Shown here in pieces: positions 15,001 through 27,184 of a stretch of DNA of 64,000 nucleotides. This DNA comes from Fragum whitleyi. Taxonomy: Eukaryota; Mollusca; Bivalvia; Cardiida; Cardiidae. The notes beneath the pieces are model-generated. The model was not told where the DNA came from. It saw only the letters and a list, made by a program, of their open reading frames with translations, and made no database searches. The stretch lies in contig OX411552.1 of the NCBI GenBank assembly GCA_948146395.1, forward strand, positions 55,354,399-55,418,398. Reading direction: 5' to 3'. The translations under genes and the position numbers were made by a program. The first letter of the stretch is position 1; each line of letters begins with the position of its first letter.

Positions 15001-18000
15001 CAAAATTTATAAGACCACACTTTAAGTAAATTAGTAAACTTACCCAATCATAGAGAATTATTTCAAAAGTATATTTCACAGATACCACTCCGACAAGTGA
15101 ATCTGGGCAGTTTTCATTCGTCAAATCAAATCCTAATTTATTGAATTTTTGAAATCTGGCTCTCTGTGCTCACCTATCACCAAAATAAACATATTGGTTT
15201 TCCATGTCCAACGTCAAACCTTCAGGAAACTTGGCGTAATCCTGCAGAGGTATGGCGTTTTTATCGGCATTATTTCCGGTAAGCGTACTACGACCGATGG
15301 ACTTGCCTAATCCATTCCCCCAAAACAGCAATCTGCAATGTAGATTAAGTCAAGGCTTGTGTAAGCTTGTCAAATAATAATAATAATAAAGACTTTATTT
15401 TACGAGGCAACACAGTTGGTTTAACCCAGTCTTCCCTGTGAGCCTCTGCAATTATATACATACATGTTATTAAACATCTAAATTGTCAAAAGGAATGAAT
15501 TAAAGAAATTAATACATATGTACAAAACACACAGTTGACTTTGATTTTGTGCTGCTTTTGATTGCTTATAGTGAGATTCCTTGTAATTTCTTACTAATGG
15601 TAAAGAAATTGAAGTTAAGGTAGTGGAACCACCATAGATCCACAATACCTTGGCACTTATGAACCCCCACAATGCTGACCGGTGTTTCCCAACAAAAATA
15701 ATTAGGAAACCTCAGCCAACACCCCCAAAGCAAATTCTAATTTCTACACATTTTCCGTTCCTATTTGATGCATGAATACTTATTCATTCACTCATCGTAT
15801 AGTTACACCTTGGAACTCCCTCTCAAATGAAGTAGTCAGTGCAAATAATATTAATACTTTTAAGAGTAGACTCAATAATCAGTGGCGCCATCACCCTCTC
15901 AAATTCAGTGCTAAATGCTATACCAGTGAAGTGAGAAGAAGACAAACAGAAGAGCCCCCAAAAGCCAGAGGCTTAGTTATGGCTCCAGTACAGTAAGTTA
16001 CAGGGATCATTTTTGGACGAGATCTGTGCAAATTCTCTCATTTTTCTGCCAGAAATCTCATTCGAATTTGCTAAATGAGAGAAAAATCTCACAGCAAAAA
16101 TATATTTTAACAAAGGATTTGGTTCAATTTGCCATTGAAAACTCAGTATTTCTCACAAATTCCGACAGAATGACATTTTTCGCACATGAAATTTTGAGCC
16201 AGAATTATCCCTGAAGTTACAGTAAGTTACTTTTCAGTATAGGAAAATGGTGGTATAAATACAAATAATGATTTCTAGGGATCAAAACTGAATTTGAACA
16301 GATCATAACTATAAAATAACTGGATAATAAGTAAACATTTCATAGCTTTGCTGTTAAATTCTTTAATTGTCTCCTTCATCGAACTTTGAACAATTTGAAC
16401 ATTTTTTAATCAAAGCTGTAGTTACGAGTAGAGCAACAGATAGAGGGGGTATTTTGGATTTTAGATCAAAATATTAAAAAAATAAAGACAAGAGGACCAA
16501 GATGGTCCTAGATCGCTCACCTGAGTCTCTTTGACCCCTGGGACATCACATTAATTAGATAGGCAGATGTCAAAAAGAAGATAATTGCCTAAGATCAATA
16601 CCATGGAACATTTTCAGCGAAGAGCAAGACAGATATGCCTTTTTGCTCTTTGATTCTATGTAAAAAGGGATGCACCCGGCCGGACCCTAAATGTGACCCC
16701 AGGGTCTTGATATGAACAAACTGGAAAGAGGTCCATAAGATGATGCTAAATACTAAATATGAAAGCTGTCTGCTTTTTGAAGGTTTTCCTATTTTCACCC
16801 ATCGTATTCAGATGAGCTGAAAGGGTTGCGCCCGGTTGGAGCCCAAATATGATCCAAGGGTCTTGATATGAATAAACTTGGTAGGGGCCCACTAGATGAT
16901 GCTACATACCAACTAGAAAGCCATGAATGGCTTGTGTTGCTCCACAGGCTTGAATTTCTTGTAATAGCAAATCTAAGTTTTGACTAGATTTTTAGATATT
17001 TTGGCTTCTTCTGATGTTGAAATGATTTTCAAAGTTTCCACTATATAACATATAAAGAAAAGACCTCTGCCCATGAAAAACATATTTTTCCTCCGATCAC
17101 AATAATTCTTGGTAAACTGACTAAAGGGTCACCCAAGGATCACACTAATGAAGTTTGATTGATATCCATCAGTTACATTCTGAGAAAATGATTTTCAAAG
17201 TTTCCACTATATAACATATAAAGAAAAGACCTCCGCCAATTAAATACATATTTTCTATCTGATCACAATAATTTTTGGTAGACTGATAAAGGGTCTCACA
17301 AGGATCATTGATGTAAAATTTGGTTGATACCTATCAGTTACATTCTGTGAAAATGATTTTCAAAATTTCCACTATATAACATATAGAGAAATGACCTCCG
17401 CCCATAAAATACATATTTTTCATCTGATCACAATAATTTTTGGTAGACTGATAAAGGGTCACACAAGGTTCATTCAAGTAAAATTTGGTTGATATCTTTA
17501 AGTTACATTCTGAGAAAATGATTTGCAAAGTTTCCACTATATACCATATAGAGAAATGACCTCCGCCCATAAAATACATATTTTTCATCTGATCTCAATA
17601 ACTTTTGGTAGACTGATAAAGGGTCATCTAAGGATCATTCATGTAAAATTTAATTGGTATCCATCAATTAGAACCTGAGAAAATTCACTTTTTACCATAT
17701 TTGGAAATTAGCCACGCCCATTAAATCCATGTTTTTCATTGGATCAAAATTTCTTGAACAACTTTGAAAGAGGGTCACCCAAGGATCATTCCTGTGATGT
17801 TTGGTTGAAATCCACACAGTAGTTTCTGAGGAGAAGATTTTTAAAGAAAAAGTTTACGACCGCACGCACGGACGCACGGACGGACGGACGGACGCACGAC
17901 GGACACAACGCCATGACAATAGCCCCAGTGGCTTTCAGCCAGTGGAGCTAAAAATGAAGGCAGTGTGTCCACTGGTTTCGATTAAAGAAGAATTTAAAAG

Positions 18001-21000
18001 ATTTTCACTCTTTGATTCTATGTAAAAAGGGTTGCGCCCGGGTGGAGCCCAAATATGATCCTAGGGTCTTGATATGAACAAACTTGGTAGAGGTCCACTA
18101 GATGAGGCTACATACCAAATATGAAAGCTGTCTGCCATCTGGTTTCATAGAAGAAGATTTTTGAAGATTTTCGTTTTTTTACCCTTCGTGCTCATAAGAG
18201 ATAAAGGGATGCACCCGTGCAAAGCCCAAATATGACCCAAGGGTCTTGATATGAACAAACTTGGTAGAGGCCCACTAGGTGATGCTACACACCAAATATT
18301 AAAGCTGTCTGCCATCTGGTTTCAGAGAAGAAGATTTTTAAAGATTTTCGCTTTTCAATTCTATGTAAAAAGGGTTGGGCCCGGGCAAAGCCCAAATATG
18401 ACCCCAGGGTCTTGATATGAACAAACTTGGTAGAGGACCACTAGATGATGCTACATACCAAATATGAAAGCTCTCTGACATCTGGTTTCAGAGAAGAAGA
18501 TTTTTAAAGATTTTCATATTTTCACCCTTTTTGTTAAGGGTAAAGGGAAAGTTAAGGGTGGATTTCATTTTTTTGAACAACTTTGGTAGAGCTTGACCCA
18601 AGGAACATCCCTGCCAAGTTTCATCAAGATTGGCCCACTGGTTTAGGAGGAGAAGATGTTTTAAGAAATTGTGGACGACGCACGACGCATGACTGACGAC
18701 GGACATTCTACGATCCCCATAGCTCACCTTGAGCACTTCGTGCTCAGGTGAGCTAAAAAAAAAACAAATCTTGTTGGTATTCATTGGAATTGTCTCATTG
18801 AGACAATTCAAATGAGTACCCACAACATAGGATTTCATTGAGAAGTGAAGATTTAAGACTGGCTTTACCCTCTCTTATCTGTTCCTCTGGTCACTAGGTT
18901 TACTAATGAAAGCCAGGTGCGTAGCTAGCTGAATGTGGATTCAAAACAATCTAGGGGGTTCAGGGGGCATCGCTTACTTGACCAACAAAAATCCATTTAT
19001 TTTAGTATAAAAATGGAGATGAAGGCTTTCTTTTCGTTTATTTCAACTAGTCTACATTTCACAGCAAGTCTTACTTGTGGCGTTTGCTAGCCGATTTAGG
19101 TATATGATTCATGAAGTATTTTAAAAAGTGTGGTAGATCTAATTATCAGATTGGGCGAATGCAGCTGAATTTCAAAATAATGTGGATTCAGCTGCGAACT
19201 CGCGTAAAGGTAGCTTCGCGCCTGAAAGCAAATAATATAATTACCCTCTCATGGGATCCACAGCTATCCCCTGTGGTTTGTTAAGACCTGAGAAGAGTGT
19301 TTTGTAGGCGGTGTTGCTCTCTGATTTCCCGCCTTTTTTCAGGTGGATCTCCCCTCTTAGAGGTTGGGTGAAATAAACATTGTGATTGACCCAGTCAACT
19401 GCAATCTGCAATTAAAATGAATGTAATTTAATTGGTTTTTTCCACCAAGATCAGCATATTCTGACTTTCTGAAAAACAGTTCTTTTATTCCTATGTGGAT
19501 TTTGTGTATGCAGCTATTTTTGTAAGATTACGCAGAAAGTAGTCAAAGGAGTAATCTATCTTATTATTGATAAATCTTTAAATTATTGCTTCATGATATT
19601 TAATCATTAAATATGAAGAATGTAATTAGAGGATCTATTGATATCAAAAAGGTATGAAACTTAAAACCTAACCACACTCATGCATGAAACCGTTGTAGGT
19701 ATTCATAGTGTAATTAGGTTTTTAAATTTCATAACTCCATGTTACCAATGTAATTAACAAAATTGCTATTCATCTCTTAAATGACAACTTGAGTCGAGGA
19801 TTGAACTCAAACGCAGTTTATATAATGAAAGAAGTAAGACATCATTAATTCCAGGATTCATGGGATTAACTAGGAACATGAAATTTTTACCCACTCAGAA
19901 GGCGAACACCAATGAATACATAGGATAAAGGCGATGTGTGGACTGTGACAAAAGATAAGTGCTCTAAATTCGATCGCTCCCTTTTTCTAGTTATGATTTG
20001 AGCGTTGGTGAAAAATCAGTACATCGTAACTACAGCTTGAATAATCTTGATTTATCACTTGATAATTGCCCGCCAATTTGGGATTTATCCCCACTTTCAT
20101 TTATTTATCGCTATTCAAAGTCGAGTAAAAGCGGGACCCATGATATCGATGACGTCATCACAAACAAAATTACGCTGGTTACACTGCGCATACATTAGAC
20201 TGGAACAGAGCCTCTAGGTTTTTTGATGCTAGGAAGTGTCACTCAGACCGCGGCGGTCTACCAGTTTAAACTTTAGCCACACATATATCGACATTAGAGT
20301 CTCAGACAGCGGGCACAAGTTAAACCCAAAATTACGATTTTTGGCCTTACATTTTGAATCATTTAGAATTGTGCTTCCACTCGTGAAAATAAAGCTTCCG
20401 TTGTTTACCCGCATCACGAAGTTGACGAACCCTAAATATACATATGGAGTCCCCGCCTCCATTAAAGATCTAAAGATCCACCACTGAAACTTTCGAACAA
20501 GCAATCAACCTCTATTTACTGGTGTCCTGTCAACTCGGCCTGTTCAAAAAACTCGGCCCGCGTAAAACTCGGCCTGTGTATAACTCGGCCCGTCAACTCG
20601 GCCTGTATATAACTTATATAGTGTTTAGCCTAGTAAACGGATATATAAGCACACTTATCAGAAATGTACTTACAGGAGGTGCGAATTCACAAATGATGAC
20701 TGAAATCTACGATCTTCATATTTAATACGCATATAACTTGTCATCTTTTTTTGTGCTTAGAAAATTTGAAAACTAATTTTGAATAAAAGGTGAATTATGT
20801 ATTTAAATATTTCTTTTTTATCTTATATTTTCACAAATGCCAAATAATAGTAAAATAAGATTATAATTTATTATTACTAAAAACCCTTTTAACGAGTGAT
20901 TATTTATTAATTAATATTTATCAATTAACAAAAAAGCACATAAGGTATCCAAAACTTCACATTGCATCGTCATACATACTACATAAACAGGCCGAGTTGA

Positions 21001-24000
21001 CGGGCCGAGTTAACGGGCCGAGTTATTCACAGGCCGAGTTGACTGTGAACCCTATTTACTTACCATAACCCATTCTTTATCGGTATCTGCCTGAAACTCC
21101 GAGGCATTCATGTTTTCAAGGACCATATCAGTGGTGAAGTTTTCTAATAGTTGTAAATCTTTGGTGGTATATGAATAATAGTACAGCTCTTTGCGTTCGT
21201 AGTCGGAGTCACATGATATGATAACTTCCATGAAGTCCTGTTAATGACATAATAAAACATGACATGAAATGACTTAACTTAGATTCTATCGGTGATAACC
21301 CCTAAAACTTGAAGGCGGTGGTTCATCGTAAAGTCATTAACACCGGTTTATCGTTTTTTCTCGAATAATAGCACCCTCCCAAATAGTTGCACTCCTACAT
21401 TTTTTACTGAGAAAACCCACTAAATTTTAAGAAATTGTCGAGACTTCTTCTCTATTTTGATGTGAATTTTCTCTAAACAATAATTTAAATGATTTTTTTA
21501 TGGGAAATGTACTTTAAATTAAAGGGAAAATCGCCTAAAAAGCATATGTTTAATGATTTTTAAAATCAGATAATGCATACTAAATAAAAACTCTCTGAGA
21601 ATGTTATGTATAGCTATATGTATAGGGGCGTTTATTAGGAGAAATACGGGTACTTGTAATATGATCTACGTCACGGAAGTGTACCAATCCCGTACGATAT
21701 TTTTGATATCACACGGCGTTATAATACTACTGAAATAACACCTTTACAAATGAGGTAAGAGCATATTTCACGCTCTTTCGTTACGATGAAAATGACGTCA
21801 TTATTTGTGGAAAACCGTAATTTTACACACGGCATAAGATCTAATCATTTCAATGAAAAATTTCAATCGATGAATTCAAAGAATTTTGCCGTTTCGTCGC
21901 AAAAATTACATTCATTTCATGTGGTTTTGCTTTGCGTATTCTTGAGCCATGATAAAGTTATTTATTTCAAAAGCCATTAATTATAAGATGATATCTTAAC
22001 GAAATAACGAATATGATACATAAAAAGAGGACCATGATAGTCCTAAATCGCTCACCTGCATCTCTGTGACCCTTCGAACATCACATCAATTAAATAGGCA
22101 GGTGTCAAAAAGGAGATAATTTCTATATAAGATCAATACCATGGAAACTTTTTCAGCCCAGAGCAAGACAGACATGTCTTTTTGCTCTTTGATTCTATGT
22201 AAAAAGGGATGCACCCGGGTGGAGTCCAAATGTGACCCTAGGGTCTTGATATGAACAAATTTGGTTGAGGTCCTATAGATGATGCTACATACTGAATATG
22301 ATAGCTTTCAGCCTTCTGGTTTCAGAGAAGAAGATTTTTGAAGGTTTTTCTATTTTCACCTATTGCGCTCAGATGAGCTAAAAGGGATGCGCCTGGATGG
22401 AGCCCAAGTATGACCCCAGGGTCTTGATATGAAAAAAACTTGGTAGAAGTCTACTAGATGATGCTACATACCAAAGAAGAAATCTGTGTGCCCTCTGGTT
22501 TTGGAAAAGAAGGTTTTTAAAGATTTTCGCTCTTTGATTCTATGTAAAAAGGGTTGCGCCCGGGTGGAGCCCAAAAACGATCCAAGAATCTTGATATGAA
22601 CAAACTTGGTAGAGGTATAGATGATGCTACATACCAAATATGAAAGCTGTCTGCATTCTGGTTTCAGAGAAGAAGATTTTTGAAGATTATCCTATTTTCA
22701 CCCTTTTTGTTAAGAATAGAGGGAAAGTTAAGGGTGCATTTCATTTATTTGAATAACTTTGGTAGTGCTTGACCCAAGGAACATCCCTGCCAAGTTTCAT
22801 CAAGATTGGCCCACTGGTTTAGGAGGAGAGGATGTTTAAAGAAATTGTGGACGACGCACGACGGACGACGCACGACGGACGACAGACATTGTACGATCAC
22901 AAAAGCTCACCTTGAGCAATTCGTACTCAGGTGTGCTAAAAAAATGAAAAAAAAAAAAGAAATAAAAAACAACAACAACATCAAAACAGTTTGTCAGAAT
23001 TCAATACTTTGAAATATTAAATAAAACATTAATTCAAGTTCAGTATGTCAACCTAGGCTAGAGTCTATCCCCTTAAATAGTCCTTTCTGGCGTGATTCCT
23101 AGAATCCATAATCCATATATTTCAGATCAACAATCAATACTTAACTTTGTATAATCTGTAGGCCTACTAATAGCTTCAATACTTACACCAAAGTTGATCT
23201 CCTTGTAGTCCTCTCTTGTTTGATATCTAGAATCATTCGGCATATGATCGCCAGTCAATGCTACTAGGCCTACATCTTTAAATTTTGTATAATTTATACT
23301 AAGAGCTTCAATATTTACACCAAAGTTGATTACCTTGAAGTCCCACGTGCTGATATTGTTAGAATCCGTATGTCTAAGTTTTAAAGCCATTGCTCTCTAA
23401 TACACCCTTAAGCTCCGAACTATCTTCACTACCGGTAATTACTATAATATTTACACTACTGATGAACCACGTGCCATCCCCGTTGGGAAATTTTTAGAAG
23501 ATATGTCAGCCTGAGCGTGACATTTCCAACAATTTCACATGCATGTAATGCCCATAAATTTTAGTAACTGTACAACAATACAACACACATTATTATGTTC
23601 ATTTACCATCTGAAAAGGATTTAGACATTTTCTATCTGCAAAGCGCATATAGTGAAGACTTTGGTCAGACTGTGCTGCTGCACAGGCTGGCCAGAGGCTT
23701 TACTTTGCGCACATGTGAAATTGTTGGAAATGTCAAGCGCAGGCTCATATGTAAAAAATAGCAAGTCATTCCAACATCACTCTTAAATTGAGTGGGCCTT
23801 TGATCTGTGTTGATTTTACCTACGATCCGGATCCATATGTTTATGTTCCCCAGTCATTGCGACTATGTTACATCGTGAAAGTGGCGTTTCTCTCTATCAA
23901 AACCTCTCTAAATCGCTCACCCAGCCCTCCATTCATTCATAACAAATACTCACTCAAACCAGTCAAAAAAACTGAAAGGATAAGAACTGACACACGTAAA

Positions 24001-27000
24001 GGATAACTTTAGTCAAAATAAAAAAAGCAACAAAATCGCGATTCACTGACATAATTGAAATCATAAACGTCTGATTGGTTCTTGGTTCCTGCAGAAATAT
24101 AAAGCTATTTAAAAAACTTAAATGCATATTTTGTTGAAGAGGGGTAATAGATATAATCCCGAACAAAATTAGCAATATTGGATTACCCGAGTCTCTTGAT
24201 ATCCACTCAAAACTCGCCCCACACAGTCATTCAATCTCAACCCAAATCATTCACCGTGTCAACTGCAAAATGTTGTTAACTGTACAACACCTGTAAAGTA
24301 AGATAAAGAATGTCTATTGTCTTTTGCTGATATCACTGGGACCGAAATTGGACAACTTGTAGCCCTCTGTTTTGAATTTTTTCAGTGTCCATCTGACCGC
24401 CAGCCATTTCTACAGCTTGAATACTTACACCAATGATGGCCCCTTGCAGTTTTTTGAAGAGAAATCGTTAGAGCCCGACCGTTCAAGAGTGTTAGTCAAT
24501 GGTATTCGGTAGCAAGAATACTTACACCAAAATTGAAACCCTTGTATTCCTCCGTAGTGAGATTATTAGAATCCATATCTCTAAGTTCACCAGTCATTGC
24601 TAATACATCCCTAAACTCATCAACATCCCTGCTCAGAGCCGTGGCAACAGCTATCAATGCTGGCGGTGGTATGTAGGGCTCGCTACTGGTATGGTTATCG
24701 GAACTCGTCTGGTTATTATCGGTTGTCGTACTGTTATCTGAATTTGAAAAAAAAAAAATGTTTATCATGCTTTGAAGCCCGGATTAACATGATAACACCT
24801 GTCTGAAAATTCAAAATGATATCAGGCAAGTCAATCTATTTTTTAGAAACAATATGAATATTCATATTACCTTTTTCCGAACTACTTTCCTTCTACTGTT
24901 GCCAAAATCCTTTAGTATATGCTAAGGGTTTTTTAATCAATTTTGGGGATCAATTATCTTGTAAGTGTCCAGAGAACTGTCCAAAATAAAGGTTCTTTGA
25001 AAACGAAACCAATACGACAGAAATGACGTCATTGTTCCTAGAAGTCGTAACCATTTCCAATAAATGATGTAATTGATCTTTATTCAAAACCAACAGATAA
25101 ACACAAATACTTGCTGCCACCCGAGACATTGTTGGAGGAACATCCCTTACAACTTGGCCCTTCGGATCCGCAGAATCTGTTGCCACAAAAGAGCGACTTT
25201 GAACAACGCTTCAAAGAGTTATCACAGCATCTCCAAAGTAGATGTTACCCGAAACAGGTCATTTATACATCGAGCGCCAAAGCTGCTGATGCCAATCGAA
25301 GTGATCTTTTTTTAAGTACCAAAGTTGTACAGTAATTAAACAGAATCATTTTCGTTTTGACGTACCATCCTGACTTACCAAAGGTAAACTCAATAAAAGA
25401 CAAATACTGGTCCAACATAATTAGATTGAGTAATCCAGCAAATTGTTTCCTGAGAAAGCAGTTGTCGCATGCCGAAGACCCAAGTCACTTTGAGACATTC
25501 TTGTGTAGGCCAAAATAAGTACTGCAACAACCAATGACACTCATGGGATTCCTTGATCGTGAAAAAACCGTGCCAAGGTGTCAAACGTGCAATATCATGC
25601 ACGACACGCATACTTCCAAGTCACACCTTGGTATTATTTACGCAATTAGAGGTTCACACAATTGTAAAACTTCAAATGCTGATTACCTCATGACATGTAC
25701 GGTATGCTACAAACAATATGTCGGCGAAACCAAGCAAAATATCAATAAGCGCCTGCATTTTCACCGATCTGAAACACGAATATTCAAAAGGTCTCCAGTC
25801 GCAGAACATTTTAACTAAACCCGCAAACGTTCAACGATGTTGTCTTGTGCTGCATTTGGGCAAACCCGAGAGGTTTGCAGGAACACATTTTTTTATTTAA
25901 TGAGTCTGCAGCAAATGGATTTTCTGCCGCAAACACATTTTAAGTTGCTGCTAACTGTTCTCACAAACATAAGTTTGCGGCAAATTTGCGCAAACTTTGT
26001 ATTCCTGTAAGAGGTTTTGTTCATTTTCTTTTTCAGTGTCAGTTGTCATTGAACCCCCGATGAAGAAACATTGAGATTCGAATGCCCTAGAGTTATTTAT
26101 GCCTTAAAGAATAATCCAAAGTACATGTGTACGTACAGTGTTTGAATACAATTTAACTCAAATAAATAAATAAAGCAGAAAACATGGGGCACTAGTAAAT
26201 GGTTCTTCATTGAACTGGACGAATGTTATATCAGGCGTTCCTTAGGGATTAGCGATGGGAGCGCTTTTATTTATCGTATTAAATACTGTTAAAGCTGTTT
26301 CAAAAGCACAATCTTTCCCACGACGGGAATGTAATTTTATTAAGTTATTTTGAAAGCCATGCATACATGCGGACGTTATATGGTGAGGAATAAAATCGAA
26401 AAGACTGACGCATTAGCAAAATCTCGAACTTATGCACCATCCCGTGCTCTCTGGCTTGCCTTTGAGAGGCGATCAAATGGGGTTGGGGGGGGGGGGGGTT
26501 CAAAAGACTCCCCCTGATTATTAATTGCTTCGTTTTGTGAAGAAACTCAATAAAAAATTTGTAATACAAACGAACCGCACTTTGAAAAGATCAACCCCCA
26601 CAGGAACGTGAAATTCTAGCAATAAAATAATTCCGATGTACAGAATTGGAGTAATTGGTCACATAGAATCCCTATCTATCGAAAGATAGGGATTCTATGT
26701 GACTAATTGCTCAAATTCTTTAGGCCTATATCCCCCCTCTTGAAATGAATTCTGGATCCGTCGCAGCCATAGTAATAAATAATATGTAAACTAACAAGTA
26801 CGCTACTAATTTAGGTGGGGTAGTGTTAACAAAATTAAAACGCAATTATGTTTTCAAGGCTATTTACTTAAGCTGTCTCTCATTTAAATAGGTAACATAA
26901 TATATAAAGTTCGTTTAGACGGTTTTTGGTACGAAGAAACCTTTATTAAATTCGACTTACATACCATTTTGGACATTTTTTTTTTAAATTTTGTCTCGCA

Positions 27001-27137
27001 TTTTTCAAGATTTACCTAAAGTGGAATGAAATGATTGGAGTGGCACCGATTAGTTAAGAAAATCAAAACATAACGAAATAAAACTTTTCGTCTTTGTTAT
27101 TATAATAAAATGATTAGATGAATAAATGAATAAATAA

Positions 27138-27184
<47 letters not shown>

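Noticed and set aside
17018..17700. CRISPR-like array
   Set aside because: The repeating unit is 165 bp with no short repeat/unique spacer structure; it is the core of a transposon.
20229..20504. Open frames on both strands (91 and 83 codons)
   Set aside because: No recognisable domain, not framed by splice sites in phase with the gene, and both strands are open by chance.
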